The notes beneath the pieces were generated by a model. That model searched no databases, was not told where the DNA came from, and worked only from the letters and a program-made list of their open reading frames with translations. A stretch of DNA of 64,000 nucleotides from Actinomadura litoris (GTDB lineage Bacteria > Actinomycetota > Actinomycetes > Streptosporangiales > Streptosporangiaceae): contig NZ_WOFH01000005.1 of NCBI RefSeq assembly GCF_009733595.1, positions 408,406 to 472,405 on the forward strand. The letters run 5' to 3'. A program made the position numbers and the translations under genes. Below, in pieces: positions 49,586 to 57,265 of this stretch (positions within the stretch are counted from its first letter, which is position 1; each line of letters opens with the position of its first letter).

Positions 49586-50152
49586 ATGAGTGGCCGACGG
49601 GGCAACGGGTGGCGATGGACGCTGGTGGTCTGCTGGCTGATGACCGGACTTCTGGCGACCTTCCTGGCCTGGTATTCGGAACGGAACTGGGACGGCGTCG
49701 AGCGGGCCAGTTGGGTCGCGGCGCTCTGGGGCACCATGACGCTCGCCGCCACCGGACTCGGCTGGGCGCAGGGCCACCGGTCGAGGAAGGGCCCGGCCGA
49801 ACTGAAGCCGCTGCCGCCCGCGATCGAGGGGTCGTCGCGTTCGGAGGACGGCGGCGCCGAGGCGCAGGTGAGGTTCGTCAATCTCCGCGACGACCACGTG
49901 TGGATCTATTGGATCGACTTCGACGGCGAACGCCAGCCGTACCAGCATCTGCGTCCGGGGGCGACGTTCGGGGTGAACACCTGGGACACGCACCCGTGGG
50001 TCGTGTGCACTGACGACTACACGGCCATCGCCGTGTTCGAACCCGTCCCCGGCGCCGCCCGCGCCCTCATACGAACGGCCGTGGAGCCCCGCCGCCGCGT
50101 TTCCTTCCGGCGGAACCGTGCCGTCCCTCCGCACCGCTCCGGCATTCCCTGA
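49586..50152 (+). CDS. Membrane protein with a von Hippel-Lindau-type beta domain
   Basis: A 188-residue protein with two membrane segments (about 11-29 and 45-62), a short linker, and a C-terminal beta domain at about 93-165 that reads VRFVNLRDDHVWIYWIDFDG, ERQPYQHLRPGATFGVNTWD, THPWVV. This matches the VHL beta-domain pattern V-F-N-W-DG-PY-L-PG-H-W. Positions corresponding to the human hydroxyproline pocket (Trp88, Tyr98, Ser111, His115, Trp117) are Trp109, Tyr119, Thr132, His136 and Trp138 with identical spacing. The function of bacterial VHL domains is unknown. No ribosome site is visible at the ATG. It stands alone between terminators. Confidence 0.8.
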   Translation: MSGRRGNGWRWTLVVCWLMTGLLATFLAWYSERNWDGVERASWVAALWGTMTLAATGLGWAQGHRSRKGPAELKPLPPAIEGSSRSEDGGAEAQVRFVNLRDDHVWIYWIDFDGERQPYQHLRPGATFGVNTWDTHPWVVCTDDYTAIAVFEPVPGAARALIRTAVEPRRRVSFRRNRAVPPHRSGIP

Positions 50153-50171
50153 CCGCGTCCGGCGACGGGAA

Positions 50172-50239
50172 GGAGGGTGGGGTCACGGGATTCTGCCGAC
50201 TCCGGGACGTATCCGGGAGCGGTTCCGTACCCACCCTCC
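50172..50239. repeat. 10-bp inverted repeat between convergent genes
   Basis: GGAGGGTGGG (50172-50181) and CCCACCCTCC (50230-50239) are perfect complements separated by 48 bases, between the VHL-like gene and the convergent hydrolase gene. They may be part of a terminator structure. Confidence 0.4.
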
Positions 50240-50319
50240 CTGAGCCGCGGACCCTGACGGGTGCTCAGACCGGTCTCCGATGCGCGCCACCCTACCGAGC
50301 CCCCCTGACAGGAGTCCGG

Positions 50320-51270
50320 CTAGAAGACCGAGATGTGGACGTGGTCGTAGTGGTTCGCGGTCACGCCGCCCCGGTTCTCCATGGAGCGCCAGCCGGGGCT
50401 GCGCAGGTCGTAGATGCGCTGCCGCCAGATGATGTACTTGATGCCGAGGGCGCTCGCGTGCGCGATCGCGTAGGCGGCGGTGCGGTCGCCGAGGGACTGG
50501 GCGCTGCCGCTGGCCATCTGCCCGCCGGTGGTCACCATGAAGTCGCAGGCGTGCCCGGTGCCGTGGTCCTGCGGGTCGCCGGTGCTGCGGACGCAGCCGA
50601 TCGTCGGGAACGGGCCCTCTTCCATGTCGATGGTGTTCTTGACCTTCAGCATGCGGGGCGTCACACCGCCCATGCCGACGCTCGGCGACTCGGGCTTGTA
50701 CTTCTTGACCAGGCTTCTGATGCGGCTCTTCTGCGCGAGGAGTTCCTTGATCTCCTTCTGCAACTCCGTGATCTTCTGCTGCGCCTCCTGGCGGGCCTTG
50801 TCCTGCTTGGAGACGAGCGTCTGGATCTGGGCGACCTTGGCGGCCTTGTTCTGCGCCAGATGGCTGACCAGGCTGACGTTGCTCAGCGAGTCGGACGGGT
50901 TGCCGCTGGTGATGATCGAGACGGCGGGGTCCTGCCCGCCCGTCATGTACTGGGACGCGGCCATCTGGGCGACGAGGTCGCGGGCCTCGTTGAGGTCGGA
51001 CTGGAGGACCTTCGACTCGTCCAGCGCCTTCTTCGCCGCGTACCGGGCGTCCTTCAGCTTGGCGAGGTCGCCGCCGTAGGCCTTGTCGAGCCGCTCGATC
51101 TGGGCGTTGAGCCTGCCGAACTTGCCGCTGTCGCCCGGGTCGGCCGCGAGCGCGGCGGCGGAGGGCTCGGCCGCCGAGGACGGGACCGCGCCGCTCGCCA
51201 GGGGTCCGGCGGTGGCGACGGCCACCAGCGCCACCGCGGCGCGCCGGAGGGTGGAGGTGGGGGTCTCCAC
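50320..51270 (-). CDS. Secreted coiled-coil cell-wall hydrolase-like protein
   Basis: A 316-residue exported protein. A signal peptide (about 1-34, cleavage after SSAA) is followed by a PcsB/RipA-like coiled coil at about 48-195 (LNAQIERLDKAYGGDLAKLK, QEAQQKITELQKEIKELLAQ). The C-terminal domain of about 110 residues (GCVRSTGDPQDHGTGHACDF, YIIWRQRIYDLRS, NHYDHVHISVF) has His/Asp positions suited to a metal-dependent peptidase-like fold and is found in other actinobacterial wall proteins. The GTG at 51270 has GGAGAGGAG upstream. A c-di-AMP riboswitch lies directly upstream, as for many actinobacterial wall-remodelling genes. Confidence 0.82.
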   Translation of the reverse strand: METPTSTLRRAAVALVAVATAGPLASGAVPSSAAEPSAAALAADPGDSGKFGRLNAQIERLDKAYGGDLAKLKDARYAAKKALDESKVLQSDLNEARDLVAQMAASQYMTGGQDPAVSIITSGNPSDSLSNVSLVSHLAQNKAAKVAQIQTLVSKQDKARQEAQQKITELQKEIKELLAQKSRIRSLVKKYKPESPSVGMGGVTPRMLKVKNTIDMEEGPFPTIGCVRSTGDPQDHGTGHACDFMVTTGGQMASGSAQSLGDRTAAYAIAHASALGIKYIIWRQRIYDLRSPGWRSMENRGGVTANHYDHVHISVF

Positions 51271-51282
51271 GGCTGCTCCTCT

Positions 51283-51470
51283 CCTCGTTGGCCTACCGGG
51301 TTAGCTGACGGGTTCGGGCTGGAGTGCGCCCTATCGCGGGCCTCCCGGCCTGCGAATTCACCCCGGCCGGGTCGTCCCGGCTGGTGGGTCCCCGGTTCCC
51401 GGGCGCGCGCCCTGGGATTCGGCCCGCCGACCGGCGTGCCCGGGATCTCCGGGCGTCGCGCCGACCGATC
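51283..51470 (-). ncRNA. c-di-AMP (ydaO/yuaA) riboswitch
   Basis: The minus-strand leader has the class hallmarks in order: CCCGGGCACGCCGGTCGG (51427-51444), ACCGGGGACCCACC (51383-51396), GGGGTGAAT (51356-51364), and CCCGTCAGCTAACCCGG (51296-51312) followed by TAGGC. These are the conserved elements of ydaO/yuaA RNAs, which turn off wall-hydrolase genes on binding c-di-AMP in actinobacteria. The outer boundaries are approximate. Confidence 0.9.
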
Positions 51471-51555
51471 ATGGCATCGGACTGGGTGGGGCCGTCCGTC
51501 GCCCCGCCAAGATTAAACACCCAGCGGGCCGCCGCGACGGCTCGAAGCCCGAGAA

Positions 51556-51581
51556 GCCCGGCTCCCTGCCGGGAGCCGGGC
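51556..51581 (-). terminator. Hairpin terminator after the subtilase gene
   Basis: GCCCGGCTCCC and GGGAGCCGGGC form a perfect 11-bp stem with a TGCC loop, 18 bases beyond the subtilase stop and upstream of the c-di-AMP riboswitch. Confidence 0.75.
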
Positions 51582-51599
51582 CGACTTATGTGATGAGGT

Positions 51600-52769
51600 T
51601 CATAGTTTGCCCTTGTAAAGCAGCCTGTTCGCCTGCCCCCGCAGGTGCCCCAGGGAGTTCTTGGTGGAGTTGTCGTTCAGCCATTTCTGGACGGTCGGGA
51701 ACGTGGCCTTGCGGTGCGTCGTCAGGTAGAGCGCCGCGACGCCGCTCACGTACGGCGCGGCCATCGACGTCCCGCTGAGGGACTTGTGGCCGCCGTTCTT
51801 CCAGGTGGAGGTGATCCCGTAGCCGGGGGCGCTGATGTCCACGCACCTGCCCCAGTTGGACCAGGACGCCCGGTTGTCGTAGACGGTCGTCGCGCCGACC
51901 GTCATGACCCATCCCGCACTGGCGGGCGACGTCCGGCACGCGTCGACGTTCTCGTTGCCCGCCGCGACCGACACGAACACGCCCGACTTCGACAGGTTCG
52001 TCACCGCCGTGTTGAGCGCCGCCGACTTCGGCCCGCCGATCGAGATGTTGGCGACCGCCGGCTTCGCGGCGTGCGTGCGCAGCCACTGGGCGGCGGCGAC
52101 GAGGCTCGACAACGAGCCCTCGCCCTTGCAGTCGAGCACGCGCAGCGCCCGCAGCTTCACGTTCTTGGCGACGCCGTAGGACTTGGACCCGATGATGCCC
52201 GCGACATGCGTCCCGTGCCCGTTGCAGTCGTTGCCGTCGGCGAACCCGGCCGCCTTCCACGCGACCGCGGCGCGCCCGCCGAACTCCTTGTGCGTCGTGA
52301 CGAGCCCGGAGTCGATGATGTAGGCCGTCACGCCGCTGCCGGTCGCGCTGTAGGTGTAGGACTTGGAGAGCTTCCGCCCGCGCTGGTCGATGCGGTCGAG
52401 CCCCCACGGCAGCGGCGCGCGCTGGGTCCTGGACGCGATCTTCACGACCTGGTCCTGCTCGATCGCGGCGACCCGCCTGTCCCGGCGCAGCTCGCCGAGC
52501 TGCCGGTCGCTGAGCCGCGCCGCGAAACCGTTCAGCACGCCGTCGAACCTCTGCACCCCGGTCGCGTCGACCTTCTCGGCGGCGTCGCCGGTGGACGCGC
52601 CCGCCTTCAGGGTGACGATGTACCGGCCGGGCAGCGGAGCGCCCTCGGCCGCGGTGACCTGCACCAACGACGGTGAGGGGTCATCGGCGAGCACCGGCGG
52701 TGCGGCCGCGCCGCCCACACCCGCCACGACCGCGCCGACCAGCAAGAGCCTTCGGTGGACAGCCCGCAA
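51600..52769 (-). CDS. Secreted subtilisin-family (S8) serine protease
   Basis: A 389-residue preproenzyme. The TTG at 52769 has AAGGAG 5 bases upstream and opens a signal peptide (RAVHRRLLLVGAVVAGVGGA). An I9 propeptide follows (PGRYIVTLKAGASTGDAAEK to AAIEQDQVV). The catalytic domain has the triad motifs AYIIDSGLVTTHKEFGG (Asp), CNGHGTHVAGIIGSKSYGV (His) and LSGTSMAAPYVSGVAALYL (Ser), with the oxyanion Asn in VSVAAGNENVDACRTSPASA. The overall type is proteinase-K/aqualysin-like with several Cys. A longer frame to 52862 has no ribosome site. Confidence 0.93.
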   Translation of the reverse strand: MRAVHRRLLLVGAVVAGVGGAAAPPVLADDPSPSLVQVTAAEGAPLPGRYIVTLKAGASTGDAAEKVDATGVQRFDGVLNGFAARLSDRQLGELRRDRRVAAIEQDQVVKIASRTQRAPLPWGLDRIDQRGRKLSKSYTYSATGSGVTAYIIDSGLVTTHKEFGGRAAVAWKAAGFADGNDCNGHGTHVAGIIGSKSYGVAKNVKLRALRVLDCKGEGSLSSLVAAAQWLRTHAAKPAVANISIGGPKSAALNTAVTNLSKSGVFVSVAAGNENVDACRTSPASAGWVMTVGATTVYDNRASWSNWGRCVDISAPGYGITSTWKNGGHKSLSGTSMAAPYVSGVAALYLTTHRKATFPTVQKWLNDNSTKNSLGHLRGQANRLLYKGKL

Positions 52770-53043
52770 GACGTCTCCTTCTGCCCGGGGAACGGCGTTC
52801 TCGGAGGCCAGACCGCCACGTCCGGGGGGCTGAGCCGAGGGGAACCTTAGCGGATCTATCACGACATGACTGGTAAATCGGTCATCCTTGATCCGCCGCC
52901 GGACGCCGCCCTTTACAGCCGGACACCGTCCCCTCCACGCGAACGGGCGCTGGAGCCGGGTGGGGCGGCCCTGCCGAGGGCGCGGGGACCTCCACCAGCG
53001 GCGACCTGCCGGGCGAGTGCGACGGACTCACCGGCTCGGGGCC

Positions 53044-55062
53044 TCAGCCGCGGCTCAGCTTGCCCGCGTAGCCGAGTTGGGTGCCGGGCTTGCTCCAGGT
53101 GTACTGGAGCGTCCCGTCCGGTTCGCGGAGGACGCGCACGATGCCGTTCGTGCACGGTTTGGGGATGACCAGGTCCATGTTGAGGGTCTGCTCCGTCCCC
53201 TTGCTCAGCGTGAGCGTTCCGGTGCACCTCTCCCGCGGATAGACGGCCCGCGCGGTCCTGCCGCCCGTCTCGAACGTGACCTCGATGGGGAACGAGGCGT
53301 TGCGGTTGGTGTTGACGACCGTCCCCTTCCACGTCCCGGCGAACGAGGGCGGGATCGCGGTCACCGGACGGTCGGAGGTCGTCTTGTCCACCGTGGGCCC
53401 GGCGTCGTCGCCCTTGAGCTGCGGCCACAGCACCAGCGCGATGATCGCGATGCCGACCCCCACGCCGATGGTCAGGGAGAGCGCGACACCCAGCACATGG
53501 TTGCTCGGACGGCGCAGCTTCCCGAGTGCGAGCCCCGGGTTGAACCGCCGCTGCTCGCCGCTCTCCCGCGAGGGCTTCAGCCCCGGGATGAGGTGCGGGC
53601 CCGTTTGGGTGCGGTCGTGCGAGCCGTCCGGCTCGACCGACGTGAACGCGGCCGTCTGGTCGTTCGGTGAACCGATCTCAAGCACCGTCGTCGACTCGCC
53701 CCCGCCCACCGGGGAGAACGCGGCGGTCACTTCGAAGGCCGCCGGGTCGAGCTCCGTCGGCGAGGGCTCGTCCTTCTTGGGAGCGTCTCCGGACGGCGGA
53801 GGCGGGGCTCCCATGGGTGACCGCGGCGGTACGAGCGGACCGCCCGCGGGCCCGGCACCGTAGTTCGCCGTCCACGGCCCCGCCGCACCACCCCCAGGCA
53901 CGGCGCCGAAGTTGCCGGGCCCGGGCGCATTCGCAGGGCCGCCCGGCCCGGGCACGGGGCCGAGGTTCGTTGGGCCGGACTCCGGCGCGCCGCCGGAACC
54001 GCCGAACGGCGGTGCGGGAGGGGCGATGCCCGTCCCGCCAGGGGCGGTCACCGCCGAGCCGGTGTCGGGGGCTCCCGATCCGGAACCCTCGGAGTCGGAC
54101 ACCACGGGCTCGGGCGCCGTCGGATCGGGCACGCGGTCTCCGGAGCCCACCTGACCGGCCGCTTCGCCGGTCCCGGCGATGATCTGGGAGGACGACGCGA
54201 GCGCGCGGCCCTCCGCGACCGTGGCGGAAGGCATGCGTCCCGCCAGCGGCGCGCCGTCGTCCAGCAGGCGTTCCAGCAGGATCTTGGCGGTCGGACGTTG
54301 GGCGGGGTCCTTGGCCAGGGCGTCCGCCATCACCTCGCGGAGCGACTCGGGGACGACCGACAGATCGGGGTCGTCGTAGACGATCCGCTGCATGACCTCG
54401 GACGGCGAATCGTCCCCGAACGGGGCCTTCCCGGTGGCCGCGAACAGGATCGTCGCCGCCCAGGCGAACACGTCGGCGGGCGCGCCGATGCCATGGCCGC
54501 TGAGCTGCTCGGGCGCCTTGTAGGCGGGGTCCTCGGCGACCCGTCCGGCGGGAGTGGCGTTGACGGCCTCCAGGGCACCGGCGATGCCGAAGTCGCACAT
54601 CCTCGGCCCGGCCCGTCCGAGCAGGATGTTGCCCGGCTTCAGGTCGTGGTGCAGGGCACCGGCGCGGTGGACGGCGGCGAGGGCCACCGCGGCACCGACC
54701 GCCAGGCGCTCGACGACGGCACCGCCGCGTACGCCCTCCTCCTCCACGAGCTGCTGGAGGGACGGGCCGTCCACCCACTCGCTCACCACGTAGGCGCGGT
54801 CGCCCTCCACGTCGGCGTCCAGGATCGCGGCCGTGGAGAAACCGGAGACCTTCCGCGCCGCCGTGAACGAACCCGCGAACCGCGAGCGCGCCGCGGGCTC
54901 CCCGCTCAGCCGGGCGTGCAGCAGCTTCACCGCCACGACACCGCCGGCCGCGTCCCTGCCGAGGAAGACGGCGCCCTGCTCACCGACGCCGAGCCGTCCC
55001 GTGATCTCGTACGCGCCGAGTCTTCGCGGGTCACCCGGCTGCAGGGGCAGCGCCTCGGGCAT
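53044..55062 (-). CDS. Membrane Ser/Thr protein kinase (PknB-type kinase domain)
   Basis: A 672-residue protein. The kinase domain (about 15-265) has the glycine loop GRLGVGEQGAVFLG, VAVKLL (Lys46), HHDLKPGNILL (Asp140; HHD instead of HRD), and CDFGIAG (157-161). A Pro/Gly-rich juxtamembrane region of about 250 residues precedes one membrane helix near 528-550 (LGVALSLTIGVGVGIAIIAL). The extracellular domain of about 110 residues (SFAGTWKGTVVNTNRNASFP, with Cys pairs) is not PASTA and is not recognised. It probably senses a surface ligand and phosphorylates cytoplasmic targets. The subtilase gene lies downstream on the same strand. Confidence 0.92.
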   Translation of the reverse strand: MPEALPLQPGDPRRLGAYEITGRLGVGEQGAVFLGRDAAGGVVAVKLLHARLSGEPAARSRFAGSFTAARKVSGFSTAAILDADVEGDRAYVVSEWVDGPSLQQLVEEEGVRGGAVVERLAVGAAVALAAVHRAGALHHDLKPGNILLGRAGPRMCDFGIAGALEAVNATPAGRVAEDPAYKAPEQLSGHGIGAPADVFAWAATILFAATGKAPFGDDSPSEVMQRIVYDDPDLSVVPESLREVMADALAKDPAQRPTAKILLERLLDDGAPLAGRMPSATVAEGRALASSSQIIAGTGEAAGQVGSGDRVPDPTAPEPVVSDSEGSGSGAPDTGSAVTAPGGTGIAPPAPPFGGSGGAPESGPTNLGPVPGPGGPANAPGPGNFGAVPGGGAAGPWTANYGAGPAGGPLVPPRSPMGAPPPPSGDAPKKDEPSPTELDPAAFEVTAAFSPVGGGESTTVLEIGSPNDQTAAFTSVEPDGSHDRTQTGPHLIPGLKPSRESGEQRRFNPGLALGKLRRPSNHVLGVALSLTIGVGVGIAIIALVLWPQLKGDDAGPTVDKTTSDRPVTAIPPSFAGTWKGTVVNTNRNASFPIEVTFETGGRTARAVYPRERCTGTLTLSKGTEQTLNMDLVIPKPCTNGIVRVLREPDGTLQYTWSKPGTQLGYAGKLSRG

Positions 55063-55212
55063 CTGACGAACCTCCGTGTCCTGCGGGGACCCGTGTCCCC
55101 GGCCGTCCGTTCCCCTTCGCCCCCATGTCTCGCACCGGGGTCCATTGTTACCGCCCCGGTGGCGTTGTGCCGCCGGACGGCCCTAGCCCACGACCCGGTA
55201 GCGTCGGTCGCG

Positions 55213-55662
55213 ATGCCCCGAACACCTCTGTCCCCGGCCGTCCTCACCGAGCAGCGCGCCGCGCTCGGCCTGCCGCCCTACACCGGCCCGGACGAGCCCG
55301 CCGAACTGCGCCGCGCGGCCCTCGACACCGTGCTGGCCTCGCTCGATGCCGGTCCCGCGGCCGCCGTGCCGTCCCGTCCGGTCGTCCAGGGCGCGGTGCG
55401 GTTCCTGCTCGACCGCCTGGCGGAACTCGCGCCCGGCCGGTCGGTGGAGGTCCGCGTCCCCCCGCACGCCGCCGTTCAGTGCATCGACGGCCCGCACCAT
55501 ACCCGGGGAACACCGGCAAATGTGGTCGAGATGGACGCCACCACCTGGATCGCCCTCGCCACCGGACGCCTGACCTGGCCCGACGCCGTAGCCAACGGCA
55601 CCGTCCGCGCCAGCGGCTCAAGAGCAGACCTCTCCGCCCACCTTCCCCTCCCCACCGACTAA
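55213..55662 (+). CDS. SCP-2/sterol-carrier-like family protein
   Basis: A 149-residue protein. It reads LRRAALDTVLASLDAG near the start, then GAVRFLLDRLAELAPGRSVE, VRVPPHAAVQCIDGPHHTRG and a C-terminal DATTWIALATGRLTWPDAVA. The last segment is the SCP-2-like TWxxLATG pattern of the actinobacterial sterol-carrier family protein that commonly lies near purF. A small-molecule or lipid-binding role is suspected; none is established. The ATG at 55213 has no clear ribosome site and may be leaderless. Confidence 0.75.
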   Translation: MPRTPLSPAVLTEQRAALGLPPYTGPDEPAELRRAALDTVLASLDAGPAAAVPSRPVVQGAVRFLLDRLAELAPGRSVEVRVPPHAAVQCIDGPHHTRGTPANVVEMDATTWIALATGRLTWPDAVANGTVRASGSRADLSAHLPLPTD

Positions 55663-57265
55663 CCCCCGCCACATCCTGGACGTGACGCCGCCAGCAGGAA
55701 GGAGAGGCCAGGGCGCCCCCGCCAAAACGAGCGCCGCCCCCGCGACGCCAGCCGCCCACCCCGAGGAATCGCCTCTATCCCGGGTCCACCGTGCCAGGAA
55801 GAACATCGGGCGAGGTGCCCGAGGCAAGACCGTCCGGACCAGAGCGGCTCCAAGCCCCAACCCCGGACGCGACCACCGGAGCCGACGCTCCCCCTCAAAG
55901 CCGCTGCCCAGGCCCACCGCTCGCAACCCCCGTGCTCACCACTCGGCAGCCCAGCCCAGCGACCCCGACACCAACCTTCGCCTGTCCCGCGAACATCTCC
56001 TCGCCACAGTCGAGGACATGCAGGGCGTGCCGCCTCTACCTGTGGTCCAGGTTCGTGCGAGAACCTCGCACGAACACGTCAGCAGAGCAGGACGGAGTTC
56101 CAGACAAAGGCTCAGCGGTGGGGCCAACCGGCGCGAGCGCGCCGCCGCAGGATGCTGCCTTGCTGAGCGAGCCGGACAGCGCCACAGAGCCGAAGTCAGG
56201 CACGCCGGCCAGCAGATGCAGTGACGCAACGCGCGGTCATGGCCGTCGCATCCGCGCCGCTACGCCTACCCCGCCCTGGGCGCGCCGCAGGGACACGGAG
56301 CTGTGGGGTTGCGGATCTGTGGGGACGTGAGACGCAGCCAGCCACCGCCAAGCACCGCCAAGCACAGTCAGGCGCCGCCTGCTCGTGCGCCGCCTGCTCG
56401 TGCTCCAAATCGCTGTGAGCCAGAGTGCCGAGGCTTCGCGGCCAGCTGACAGGCGCGTCTCGGCACTGGGGGTCTGCCCCCGGCACCTGGGTGAGTCAGG
56501 GAGTCTTGGGCGGGTGGCTGGCGAGTGGGCGTGGCCCGGCCTCGTCAGCCCGGGCGGGAGCCGAGGGTCGCGGCCAGTAGACGGGCGCGTCTCGGCACTG
56601 GGGGTCTGCCCCCGGAACCAGGATGAGTCAGGGAGTCCTGGGCGAGCGGCCGACGAGCGGGCGTGGCCCGGCCTCGTCCGCCTGGGCGGAATCGGAGTGC
56701 GCAAGGGGGCTCTAGGTGGGGGGGGTTGCAGGTCAGTGTGATCTGGCGCTGTCCGCCTGTGTACGGAGTTGCTGTGGGCAAGGAGGTCGGCTCGGCGGGG
56801 GCCCCGAGCTTCCTGGCAGGGGCGTGAGGCCCGGAGCGCGGTTTCGGCGGCGGGCGTTCGCGCCTTGCGGTCTGCGGAGTCGGGACGGACCAGGACCTAA
56901 GGGATGTGTGGCCAGCGAGTCTGGCGTGGCTCGCCATCGTCAGCCTGGGCGGGTCGGCGGGGATTGGGGGCTGTAGCCGAGCGGGGCGGCAGGGCAGGTG
57001 GGCTTGGTGTCGTCAGTCTGTGCGCGGAGTTGCTGTGGGCGGGGGAGGCCGAGCGGCTTGGGCGGGGCGTAGGGCGTGAGGCCGGTGGTGGGTGTTTGTG
57101 TTTTGTGGCCTGCCTGGGGGCTGGGGCCGGTGTTCGGGAGGTGGTGTGAGAGTTGCTCCCCTCTGGAGGGCCGAGGTTTTGCGGGCGTGGGAAACCGGGG
57201 GGTAAAGGCCGGTTAAGGAGATGCGCCGATCGGAGCAGGTGAAGGGGGCATCTAGACTGGTTCGC
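55663..57265. other. 1.6 kb non-coding, repeat-containing region upstream of purF
   Basis: Open frames on both strands here are low-complexity, lack ribosome sites and overlap one another; none is convincing. From about 56400 to 57200 the plus strand is strongly G-rich (for example a run of eight G near 56715). It contains a 132-bp tandem duplication (56436-56699), a 15-bp duplication (56373-56402), a 10-bp duplication (56343-56362), and a diverged longer repeat: GGAGTTGCTGTGGGC occurs near 56763 and again near 57026, each followed by similar sequence. This looks like decaying repetitive DNA. Confidence 0.6.
56436..56699. repeat. 132-bp tandem duplication with internal hairpins
   Basis: Two copies start TCGCGGCCAG at 56436 and 56568. 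Both contain GCGCGTCTCGGCACTGGGGG and the hairpin GGGGGTCTGCCCCC (56468-56481 and 56600-56613), and both end in GGCGTGGCCCGGCCTCGTC plus a CTGGGCGG-like tail. The copies are diverged at scattered positions. Confidence 0.85.

Noticed and set aside
55618..55926. Minus-strand frame with a hydrophobic stretch (WAAGVAGAALVLAGAPWPLL)
   Set aside because: It overlaps the end of the SCP-2-like gene, lacks a ribosome site and is in repetitive GC-rich DNA; the hydrophobicity is likely a composition effect.
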